Shown: positions 1 to 5,547, counted from the first letter of the stretch. The stretch is DNA of 7,682 nt from Niastella sp. (GCA_021154515.1 JAJKIL010000107.1:1-7682), one strand, 5' to 3'. The notes: a model not told the origin generated them from the letters alone. Numbers and translations are program-made.

Positions 1-656
1 AAAATGTACAATTCATCTGTAACCGGGTTAATGGCTGCAGCAGAGGGTTTGAACTTGATCTTTTTTTCTCCTATCATGTTGGCAATGGCCGTTACATCGA
101 TGGAAGTGGAATCGTCGAAATGTTTGTTAAGCAGATTAAAATAGAAAGCCGTTAATGTTTTCTTTTTATCACTTTCACAGTCCTTACAGATCAAAGTGAG
201 TTTAAACAGGTGCGGATCGTAGTACAGGATCTCGAACTCATTGCCGCGCGAGGGAAAATCTACCTGCTGGGTCAGGATCCGGTTTTGATCATCGAAGGTG
301 AAGGCGGTTATATTGCCATTGCTTTGCAGCACGTAGAAAACCTTATCAACCATTACCAGGTCTTCATAATCACCATTAGCAGAGAACTTCCATTTGTGAA
401 TAGGTTTACCCCCCGTTAAAGGTATCTTATACAGCCACCCGAACTCATCCCCCACGGCAAATACACTGGTATCTTTTGCATAAAAGGCCACTCCCGAAAT
501 TTCATCCAGTTCTACCGGAAGTTTTATTATGAAAGGTTTGTTCAGGTCGTAGCCATCGGGACTTTTATACGCATGATCGCCATTGGCTGGTGGTGTGCAA
601 TGGCTGTTTAAGATAGCAATGAAAAGGCATAATAAACAAGTGGATCTGTAAAGCAT
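1..656 (-). CDS. SdiA-regulated-like exported (possibly lipo)protein, 3' end missing
   Basis: The frame opens at an ATG (654-656) and runs without a stop to the left edge, giving 218 codons with the C-terminus lost. The first 20 residues look like an export signal: a hydrophobic stretch (CLLCLFIAIL) ending at Cys20 (LNSHC). His before the Cys makes it a weak lipobox, so lipoprotein status is uncertain. The rest resembles the SdiA-regulated (beta-propeller-like) family: LPVELDEISGVAF (46-58), AVGDEFGWLYKIPL (67-80), GDYEDLVMVDKVFYVLQSNG (95-114), FEILYYDP (141-148), and a new PSAAAINPVTDELYI blade at the edge. No enzymatic activity is known for the family; an extracytoplasmic or surface role is inferred. 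The gene faces away from the tandem-repeat array. A weak TTTG-containing box (717-724) could be its -7 element. Family assignment is fairly sure, function unknown. Confidence 0.72.
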   Translation of the reverse strand, partial: MLYRSTCLLCLFIAILNSHCTPPANGDHAYKSPDGYDLNKPFIIKLPVELDEISGVAFYAKDTSVFAVGDEFGWLYKIPLTGGKPIHKWKFSANGDYEDLVMVDKVFYVLQSNGNITAFTFDDQNRILTQQVDFPSRGNEFEILYYDPHLFKLTLICKDCESDKKKTLTAFYFNLLNKHFDDSTSIDVTAIANMIGEKKIKFKPSAAAINPVTDELYI

Positions 657-750
657 AAAAATTCGGATGGCTAACCGGTTATATGTCAAAATCTGGTGCC
701 ATGGGTGGGGGGAGGCAAAGAATTGGATACCAGTAGCCTATTAGGGCTTG

Positions 751-768
751 TGTAGAAAATCGTCTACA
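751..768. promoter_or_regulatory. 18-bp inverted repeat, possible operator
   Basis: TGTAGA and TCTACA form perfect 6-bp arms around a 6-bp centre (AAATCG). No T-tract follows on either strand, so it does not look like an intrinsic terminator. It lies about 95 bp upstream of the minus-strand exported-protein gene, where a transcription-factor site would be plausible. Function is inferred from symmetry and position only. Confidence 0.3.
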
Positions 769-790
769 ATGGGGGAAGTTGATAGGGTTT

Positions 791-836
791 ACAAGTTAAC
801 AGGTTGACAAGGGCTGACTGGTTGGAGACAGGTTGA
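791..836. repeat. Degenerate short direct repeats (ACAGGTTGA type)
   Basis: ACAGGTTGA occurs at 799-807 and again at 828-836. Related words lie around and between them (ACAAGTTAAC at 791-800, GGTTGGAGACA at 820-830). It reads like a decayed array of roughly 10-bp words. No coding potential is seen and the role is unknown. Confidence 0.4.
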
Positions 837-872
837 TTATCAATTCTTTTCTTTTAGCTAAGCGCATTAATC

Positions 873-1130
873 AATTAAATAGAAAGCCGTTTGGATTTAA
901 TTGAACGGCCCGCCGGTTAAATGAAAAGCCGTTTGGATTTAATTGAACGGCCAACCGGTTAAATGAAAAGCCATTTGGATTTAACTAACCGGCCAACCGG
1001 TTAAATGAAAAGGCGTTTGGATTTAATTAAACTGTCTGCCGGTTAAATGAAAAGCCGTTTGGATTTAATTCAACGGCCAACCGGTTAAATGAAAAGGCGT
1101 TTGGATTTAATTAAACTGTCTTCCAATTAA
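873..1130. repeat. Six-copy 42-bp tandem repeat array
   Basis: Six contiguous units of exactly 42 bp start at 873, 915, 957, 999, 1041 and 1083. The opening of a seventh (AATTAAAT) is at 1125. Each unit has the order GGTTAAATGAAAAG, then CCGTTTGGATTTAATT, then a variable GC-rich tail of about 12 bp. Units 1, 2 and 5 carry 6-bp inverted arms GCCGTT/AACGGC around a 12-bp AT-rich loop; unit 3 is a diverged version of that type. Units 4 and 6 are a second subtype (GGCGTTT with AAACTGTC) and differ from each other at one base. No frame on either strand stays open through the array, so it is non-coding. It lies just downstream of nth and upstream of the exported-protein gene. Confidence 0.95.
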
Positions 1131-1162
1131 ATTGTAACGACTAATAATTGAATAAGTGGGCT

Positions 1163-1813
1163 TTATTTCTTCTTCGCAACCACCTGCTGGTAGTACTTAC
1201 AAACTTCGGTAATGCCGCATTTGTCGCATTTGGGATTGCGGGCAACGCAAATGTAGCGGCCATGTAAAATAAGCCAGTGGTGGGCTATATGTACCAGTTC
1301 TTTAGGTATGTGTTGGATGAGTTGCTTTTCGGCAGCAAAGGGTGTTTTGGCATTCAGGGTGAGGCCAATGCGTGCTGCTACCCGGAAGACGTGGGTGTCT
1401 ACCGCCATATTAGGCTGCTGGTCAACTACCGAGGTAATGACATTAGCCGTTTTTCTGCCTACGCCGGGGAGCGTAACCAGTTCATCAACCGTGAGCGGGA
1501 CCTCGCCGTTAAACTCCGTCTGGAGCTTTTGGGCCATCCCAATCAGGTGTTTGGTTTTGTTATTGGGGTATGAGATACTTCTTATTAACGGGAACAGTTC
1601 ATCAAAAGTAGCTTTTGACAAACTGTACGCGTCCGGGTATTTTTCAAAAATAGCCGGTGTAGTCATGTTAACCCGCTTGTCGGTACATTGTGCCGACAGA
1701 ATCACCGCCACCAGTAACTGGTAGGGATTATCATACAGCAACTCAGTTTCCGCATCGGGTGCATGATGCAAAAAATAGTCGATTACGAACTGGTAACGTT
1801 GTTTTCTTGTCAT
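1163..1813 (-). CDS. nth: Endonuclease III (DNA glycosylase / AP lyase)
   Basis: A bifunctional base-excision-repair enzyme that removes oxidised pyrimidines such as thymine glycol and cleaves the abasic site by beta-elimination. The 216-residue length is normal for the family. Visible hallmarks are SAQCTDKRVN (40-49), the helix-hairpin-helix LPGVGRKTANVI (115-126) with the catalytic lysine at K121, and the catalytic aspartate D139 in VDTHVFRVAARIG. At the C-terminus, four cysteines C189, C196, C199 and C205 form the Cx6Cx2Cx5C ligand set of the [4Fe-4S] cluster. All key residues are present, so the protein should be active. The ATG start at 1811-1813 lies about 20 bp downstream of a -7-like box, which supports it. 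The gene appears to have its own promoter and is the last gene before the tandem-repeat array. Confidence 0.96.
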   Translation of the reverse strand: MTRKQRYQFVIDYFLHHAPDAETELLYDNPYQLLVAVILSAQCTDKRVNMTTPAIFEKYPDAYSLSKATFDELFPLIRSISYPNNKTKHLIGMAQKLQTEFNGEVPLTVDELVTLPGVGRKTANVITSVVDQQPNMAVDTHVFRVAARIGLTLNAKTPFAAEKQLIQHIPKELVHIAHHWLILHGRYICVARNPKCDKCGITEVCKYYQQVVAKKK

Positions 1814-1833
1814 TCTTTCACTTAGAATGACTG

Positions 1834-1865
1834 CGAAATTAAGGGAGTGGATTAATGTAGCCCAA
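1834..1865 (-). promoter_or_regulatory. Putative nth promoter (Bacteroidota type)
   Basis: On the minus strand, TAATTTCG (1841-1834) matches the Bacteroidota -7 consensus TAnnTTTG with one mismatch. TTG (1865-1863) lies 21 bp upstream, as expected for the -33 element. A start point near 1830 would leave a leader of roughly 17 nt before the nth ATG. Inferred from consensus only. Confidence 0.4.
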
Positions 1866-1884
1866 TGATTGTTACATTATTGGG
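1861..1884. promoter_or_regulatory. 24-bp inverted repeat over the nth -33 region
   Basis: Arms CCCAATGAT (1861-1869) and ATTATTGGG (1876-1884) match at 8 of 9 positions around TGTTAC. The repeat covers the proposed -33 TTG of nth, so it could be an operator. It also lies 3' of the 77-residue gene, but no T-tract follows it in the minus direction, which argues against a normal intrinsic terminator. Confidence 0.4.
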
Positions 1885-1909
1885 GGGTACTTGTTTTCTG
1901 CCGGAAGTT

Positions 1910-2143
1910 TTATGCAGTTGCAGTCACCGTTTCACGGGCGTATTGCAAGATGTTCATAATAACTTCAGTTCTGGGAGATTCCATGATCTTGTCCAGGTTA
2001 CGGGCAGAAGCTTTCAAAACCTCTAATTTTTCGCGAAGCGTCCAGTCTTCCTCTAATGCGGCTTCAATTGCGGCATTCATTGCCGGCGAGGTTTCTTTGT
2101 ACAAATAGCGTAAAAGGTCCTCCGGTGTAAACAGAATAGTCAT
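1910..2143 (-). CDS. Small conserved-type protein of unknown function (77 aa)
   Basis: With the ATG at 2141-2143 the product is a 77-residue acidic, probably helical, soluble protein with no signal peptide or membrane segment. It opens MTILFTPEDLLRYLYKETSP, followed by AAIEAALEEDWTLREKLEVLKASARNLD and a C-terminal SPRTEVIMNILQYA. The pattern of short negatively charged helices with a W-x-LREKLE motif is, from memory, common in small Bacteroidota proteins and loosely recalls the cytoplasmic part of anti-sigma-like proteins, but I cannot assign a function. The frame can be extended upstream to a TTG at 2185 (91 aa); the ATG is preferred because relatives tend to begin at MT-x-LFTPEDLL. It sits alone between the DivIC-like gene (174 bp away) and nth (96 bp away). 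Confidence 0.75.
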   Translation of the reverse strand: MTILFTPEDLLRYLYKETSPAMNAAIEAALEEDWTLREKLEVLKASARNLDKIMESPRTEVIMNILQYARETVTATA

Positions 2144-2317
2144 AGGCAAACCATTTATGTCCTTATAAAATTCCGAAAGAGTCAATTTCGGAGTCCGTCC
2201 GTGTTATAAAACGATATTAGGTTTCTCTTATTGTGCAGGAGATTGGATAGGAATGCGAGAATTCGACGACAATATATAAAAAGACGGTGAATGATACAAT
2301 AGAAGGACCGAAACTAC

Positions 2318-2596
2318 TTATTCAGGTGATATGAACAAATCTTCATTGTCCTTTTTCATGAGATACTTTTCGCGGGCGTATTTTTCGAGCTTTTCGGGGC
2401 TTTGTTTAAGGCCTTCCAGCTCTTTTTTTGTGGTATCTATTTGTTGCAGGTAGTAATCGCGGCTTTTTTCCAGTTGTTTCAGCTCGTTCCGGTACCTGAA
2501 GTGGGTGGTAATAATATCGCGGTCGTCGAAGAACAGCAGCCATACAGCAAACACCAGCACGGTGAGGAAGTACTTATTTTTAAGCCAGGCTGGCAT
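2318..2596 (-). CDS. Septum formation initiator family protein (DivIC/FtsB-like)
   Basis: A small bitopic cell-division protein that in known systems joins the FtsQ-FtsL (DivIB-FtsL) complex at the septum and helps activate septal peptidoglycan synthesis. From the ATG at 2594-2596 it has 92 residues. There is a short basic N-terminus (PAWLKNK), one transmembrane helix (about 9-24, YFLTVLVFAVWLLFF), and a charged coiled coil (about 33-68) rich in E, K and L. The family tail PEKLEKYAREKYLMKKDNEDLF follows (69-90). Codons upstream remain open (LKLLKN before the Met), with TTG at 2614 and 2629. Family members often begin MK-x-LK-x-IPAWLKNKY, so a TTG start at 2614 (98 aa) is a real alternative. 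It follows eno, a pairing also seen in other phyla such as the gammaproteobacteria (eno-ftsB). Confidence 0.88.
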   Translation of the reverse strand: MPAWLKNKYFLTVLVFAVWLLFFDDRDIITTHFRYRNELKQLEKSRDYYLQQIDTTKKELEGLKQSPEKLEKYAREKYLMKKDNEDLFISPE

Positions 2597-2654
2597 GTTC
2601 TTAAGAAGTTTCAAGATTTCAAGGCGCAAGTTTCAAAATACAAAATTCAAACCA

Positions 2655-2668
2655 TGACCCGAAGGTCA
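2655..2668 (-). terminator. Short UUCG hairpin downstream of eno (weak terminator candidate)
   Basis: On the minus strand TGACC and GGTCA flank TTCG, giving a 5-bp stem closed by a cUUCGg tetraloop, one of the most stable RNA loops. Two further G-C pairs can form beyond one mismatch. The sequence after it is T-rich but interrupted (TTTGAATTTTGTATTTTG). It could attenuate eno transcription ahead of the DivIC-like gene or protect an eno 3' end. Confidence 0.35.
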
Positions 2669-2747
2669 AGGCACAAAGCTCATGAAATTAGGCGGGGTCA
2701 TCGAATATAAAACGACTTGTGCCTTGTTTCCTGATCCTTGTGCCTTA
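2667..2747. repeat. Inverted and direct repeats in the eno 3' region
   Basis: CAAGGCACAA (2667-2676) is a perfect inverted copy of TTGTGCCTTG (2717-2726), separated by 40 bp. A second TTGTGCCTT (2738-2746) is a direct repeat of the latter. In eno mRNA the two copies nearest the stop codon could compete to pair with the one distal copy. The distal arm also overlaps the UUCG hairpin by two bases. No coding potential is seen. Confidence 0.6.
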
Positions 2748-2752
2748 AGGTA

Positions 2753-4042
2753 TTATTTACCAAATTTAATTCTTCCTTTTGGATAAATGGCATTTTCGCC
2801 CAGCGCTTCTTCAATACGAAGAAGCTGGTTGTATTTTGCCAAACGGTCGCTGCGGCTGGCAGAACCGGTTTTAATCTGTCCGCAGTTTAAGGCTACGGCC
2901 AGGTCAGCGATGGTAGTATCTTCCGTTTCACCGCTGCGGTGGCTCATAATAGATGTATAACCATTTGTTTGCGCCAGTTGTACGGCATTGATGGTTTCGG
3001 TGACGGTACCAATTTGGTTTACTTTAACCAGGATGCTGTTGGCAATACCTTTGTCGATACCTTCCTGCAGGCGTTTAACATTGGTTACAAACAGGTCGTC
3101 GCCTACCAGCTGGCATTTGGTGCCGATGGCTTCGGTCAGTTTTTTCCAGCCATTCCAATCGTCTTCGGCCATACCGTCTTCGATTGAAACGATGGGGTAT
3201 CTTTTAACCCAGTCAGCCCAGTAAGCCACCATTTCATCGCTGCTGATGGTTTTGTTTGAGCTTTTGTAGAACTTATAGGTGTTGCTGGCCTCGTCGTACA
3301 TTTCGGTGCTGGCTGCGTCCATAGCAATACCAATTTGCTCGCCAGCTTTGTAACCGGCTGATTCAATAGCAGCCAATACAGTCTCAATAGCCTCTTCGGG
3401 GCTTTGGATATCAGGAGCATAACCACCTTCGTCACCCACGTTGGTGCCATAACCTTTCTTTTTCAGAATAGATTTCAGGTGGTGGAAGATCTCAACGCCC
3501 CAACGCAAACCTTCGCTGAAAGAAGAAGCGCCGATGGGAACGATCATAAATTCCTGGAAATCAATTTTATTATCTGCGTGTACACCACCGTTCAGGATGT
3601 TCATCAAAGGCATTGGTAACACAGTGGCGTTAACGCCGCCCAGGTAACGGTACAAAGGCAGGTTGGTTTCTTCCGCAGCTGCTTTGGCAACCGCCATAGA
3701 AACGGCCAGGGTAGCATTGGCGCCCAGTTTGGCCTTATTTTCAGTACCATCGATCTTGATCAGCAGATCATCGATGTAGGCTTGTTTTACTACTTCAATA
3801 CCAATCAGTTGATCTGCAATAATTTCGTTTACATTTTTAACTGCCCCTAAAACGCCTTTACCCATGTAGGTTTTTTTGTCGCCGTCGCGCAATTCAACAG
3901 CTTCGTGTTTACCGGTAGAAGCGCCGCTTGGTACAGCTGCTCTTCCTACAAATCCGTTATCGGTAACTACATCTACTTCTACAGTGGGATTGCCGCGGCT
4001 ATCTAAGATCTGGCGGGCATGAATGTCTGCAATGTAACTCAT
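2753..4042 (-). CDS. eno: Enolase (phosphopyruvate hydratase)
   Basis: A cytoplasmic glycolytic enzyme interconverting 2-phosphoglycerate and phosphoenolpyruvate; also a degradosome partner in some bacteria. The 429-residue length is typical. Visible features are the mobile loop SGASTG (39-44), H155 in NGGVHADNKIDFQEFMI (151-167) and catalytic E205 in VGDEGGYAP. The Mg2+ ligands are D242 (AMDAAST), E288 (SIEDGMAEDDW) and D315 (VGDDLFVTN). Catalytic K340 lies in ILVKVNQIGT, SHRSGETED is at 367-375, and K391 is in the KTGSASRSDR segment. All catalytic residues are intact. The ATG at 4040-4042 matches the usual N-terminus (MSYIADIHARQILDSRGNPT). It lies 39 bp after the DUF4259 gene, so the two may share a transcript, and is followed by the DivIC-like gene after a repeat-rich 156-bp gap. 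Confidence 0.98.
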   Translation of the reverse strand: MSYIADIHARQILDSRGNPTVEVDVVTDNGFVGRAAVPSGASTGKHEAVELRDGDKKTYMGKGVLGAVKNVNEIIADQLIGIEVVKQAYIDDLLIKIDGTENKAKLGANATLAVSMAVAKAAAEETNLPLYRYLGGVNATVLPMPLMNILNGGVHADNKIDFQEFMIVPIGASSFSEGLRWGVEIFHHLKSILKKKGYGTNVGDEGGYAPDIQSPEEAIETVLAAIESAGYKAGEQIGIAMDAASTEMYDEASNTYKFYKSSNKTISSDEMVAYWADWVKRYPIVSIEDGMAEDDWNGWKKLTEAIGTKCQLVGDDLFVTNVKRLQEGIDKGIANSILVKVNQIGTVTETINAVQLAQTNGYTSIMSHRSGETEDTTIADLAVALNCGQIKTGSASRSDRLAKYNQLLRIEEALGENAIYPKGRIKFGK

Positions 4043-4081
4043 GAGTTGGTATTAGTTTAAATTATTGTCTATTGGAATTAT

Positions 4082-4489
4082 TTAAGCGCTGATCCTGGTA
4101 TTCAGGTCGTCCAGTACTTTGTTCCAGTTCTCAAAATCTTCGGTTTCTTCCCAAAGATCTTTCAGTTCTGAATTATTTTTGATCCGGTCGATGGCCTGCT
4201 GGCATTTGGCAACGATACCGCGAATGGTCAGTAACTGGGCCTTGTGTGCTTTTACCCAATCCTCCGCATCTTCGGGAAAATCTTCAGCCATCCGGTCTTT
4301 TGCGGTAGCTATGTACTCAATAGCGGCGAGCGCTTCTATGCACAGGTCCGAGTCGAGATAAGCGTCTTCTTCAATGGTTTTTATTACCTCTATAGCCGAA
4401 ATTATCCGGTCAATGCCCTCTTCTTCTACGACTGCAACAAAATCTTGGGCGGTGTCATTATCGAAATTTGTATGTCCCCAGGATCCCAT
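4082..4489 (-). CDS. DUF4259 family protein
   Basis: From the ATG at 4487-4489 the product is 135 residues, soluble, strongly acidic and probably mostly helical. The N-terminus MGSWGHTNFDNDTAQDFV (1-18) is the signature opening of DUF4259 (G-x-WG-x-x-x-F-x-ND), and NSELKDLWEETEDFENW (106-122) is the family's usual C-terminal motif. No biochemical function is established. The frame can be extended by 19 codons to 4546, but that would put the family signature internally, and the extension overlaps a promoter-like box, so the inner start is preferred. The gene sits 113 bp after gldA and 39 bp before eno; it is likely the first gene of a DUF4259-eno transcript. No signal peptide or membrane segment is visible. 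Confidence 0.88.
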   Translation of the reverse strand: MGSWGHTNFDNDTAQDFVAVVEEEGIDRIISAIEVIKTIEEDAYLDSDLCIEALAAIEYIATAKDRMAEDFPEDAEDWVKAHKAQLLTIRGIVAKCQQAIDRIKNNSELKDLWEETEDFENWNKVLDDLNTRISA

Positions 4490-4543
4490 AATAAGGTGTT
4501 TAATATTAGATTTAAATGCAGGCAACGGGTGTTTGCCGAGGTG

Positions 4544-4551
4544 CAAAGAAA
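4544..4551 (-). promoter_or_regulatory. Putative -7 box upstream of DUF4259-eno
   Basis: On the minus strand TTTCTTTG (4551-4544), followed by CACC, matches the Bacteroidota -7 consensus TAnnTTTG at all but one fixed position. A T-rich stretch (around 4565-4569) lies about 14-18 bp upstream, but no clear TTTG -33 box is seen. A start near 4540 gives a leader of about 50 nt. Inferred from consensus. Confidence 0.4.
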
Positions 4552-4602
4552 CAAAGTTTGCAGTAAAATCTACTTTTCAGGGCCTTATTTTTACGTAACC
4601 TG

Positions 4603-5529
4603 TCAGGCGTTAGTATTTGTGTTTGTCAAACTTCTGAATACATCTTCCAGGCTTTGTCCACCGGATTGCAGGGAAATAATGTTGAGATTTTCCTGTAATG
4701 CAAGTTCCATTACCTGTCGTTGGGCTTCTTTGGCGTTGGTGCACACCAGTTCCCACTCGTTGGTGCTGATCTTGTTGGCTGTTTGCACGCTGCTCAATCT
4801 TTCGAGCCAGGCCGGTTCAAGCGGTTCTTTAAAGGTTACCCGCAGCAGGTTGTTGCTGGTAACCTGCTGACGCAGATTACTTAATTTGTCATTGGCCACC
4901 AGTTTGCCCCGGTTTATAATAATAACCCGGTCGCAAATGGCTTCCACTTCCTGTAATATGTGTGAGGAAAATAGCACGGTTTTGTTTTGCCCCAGGTTTT
5001 TTATCACTTCCCTGATCTCGACTATCTGGTTGGGGTCTAAACCCGTGGTGGGTTCATCCAGGATCAACACTTCGGGGTCGTGTATAAGGGCTGCAGCCAG
5101 TCCCACGCGCTGTTTATAACCTTTTGACAACTGGCCGATCTTTTTATTGCTTTCCAGGCTTAACCCAACGGTTTGGATCACGCCTTCTATGCGTTCTTTT
5201 TTTGTTTTGGCCGGAACACTATGCACATCTGCGATAAAATCGAGGTACTCGCGTACATACTGATCGTAGTACAGTGGGTTGGCCTCGGGCAGGTAACCAA
5301 TGGTAGCCTTGGCCTGCAGTGGTCGTTCTTTTACGGCAATACCCGATACTAGGGCTTCGCCTTCATCTGGTTGCAGGTAACCGGTGATGATTTTCATAGT
5401 GGTGGATTTGCCGGCGCCATTGGGGCCCAAAAAGCCAACAATCTCCCCCTTGTTAACAGTAAAGCTTACGTTATCGATAGCTTTTTGCTCACCGTATATT
5501 TTGGTGAGGTTTTTTACTTCAATTGACAT
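4603..5529 (-). CDS. gldA: GldA-type ABC transporter ATP-binding subunit
   Basis: The ATPase of the GldAFG ABC exporter associated with gliding motility in Bacteroidota; it would work at the inner membrane with GldF and GldG, which are not in this window. From the ATG at 5527-5529 it has 308 residues. Visible motifs are Walker A GPNGAGKST (35-43), the Q-loop region YLPEANPLY (79-87), signature LSKGYKQRVG (134-143), Walker B VLILDEPTTGLD (154-165) and switch histidine H190. The Q-loop carries Glu82 in a YLPE form seen in this NatA/GldA-like branch. A C-terminal extension of about 100 residues follows and ends GGQSLEDVFRSLT. The frame extends 11 codons upstream, but that start lies at the foot of a terminator and MSIEVKNLTKIYG is the standard ABC N-terminus. 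A generic ABC exporter ATPase is the alternative. Confidence 0.9.
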   Translation of the reverse strand: MSIEVKNLTKIYGEQKAIDNVSFTVNKGEIVGFLGPNGAGKSTTMKIITGYLQPDEGEALVSGIAVKERPLQAKATIGYLPEANPLYYDQYVREYLDFIADVHSVPAKTKKERIEGVIQTVGLSLESNKKIGQLSKGYKQRVGLAAALIHDPEVLILDEPTTGLDPNQIVEIREVIKNLGQNKTVLFSSHILQEVEAICDRVIIINRGKLVANDKLSNLRQQVTSNNLLRVTFKEPLEPAWLERLSSVQTANKISTNEWELVCTNAKEAQRQVMELALQENLNIISLQSGGQSLEDVFRSLTNTNTNA

Positions 5530-5539
5530 AATTACTGCG

Positions 5540-5547
5540 CAAATTAG
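5540..5547 (-). promoter_or_regulatory. Putative gldA -7 element
   Basis: The minus strand reads CTAATTTG, then CGCAGTAATT, then the ATG. It has the TTTG of the Bacteroidota -7 box, with TA displaced by one base from the consensus. The position implies a leader of only a few nucleotides. It lies just downstream of the carbonic anhydrase terminator, where a new promoter is expected. Confidence 0.33.

Larger units (their letters stand above)
657..872. other. Gene-free stretch upstream of the exported-protein gene
   Basis: I see no supportable ORF here on either strand. The stretch holds the presumed promoter and leader of the minus-strand exported-protein gene. It contains a perfect 10-bp palindrome TAACCGGTTA (672-681) just before that gene's start, an 18-bp inverted repeat (751-768), and degenerate ACAGGTTGA-type repeats (about 791-836). 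The AACCGGTT core at 673-680 is the same octamer found at several unit junctions of the adjacent tandem array. Confidence 0.6.

Noticed and set aside
210..419. 69-codon plus-strand ORF
   Set aside because: It lies entirely antisense to the exported SdiA-regulated-like gene, which has a coherent signal and motifs.
873..1130. CRISPR array
   Set aside because: The 42-bp units are contiguous with no unique spacers, units vary inside, and no cas gene is nearby.
873..1130. Repeat-encoded peptide (42 is divisible by 3)
   Set aside because: One minus-strand frame is open in subtype A units, but subtype B units put a TAA in it, and all other frames contain stops.
1277..1724. Plus-strand ORFs over nth
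   Set aside because: They are shadow frames of a fully conserved endonuclease III.
2270..2299. Promoter for the 77-residue gene (TTG, then TATATATTG on the minus strand)
   Set aside because: The -7 match is weak and it would imply a leader of about 120 nt; not strong enough to list as a feature.
4244..4870. 208-codon plus-strand ORF
   Set aside because: It is antisense to the DUF4259 and gldA genes, crosses their intergenic region and has no recognisable domain; the opposite strand explains the sequence.
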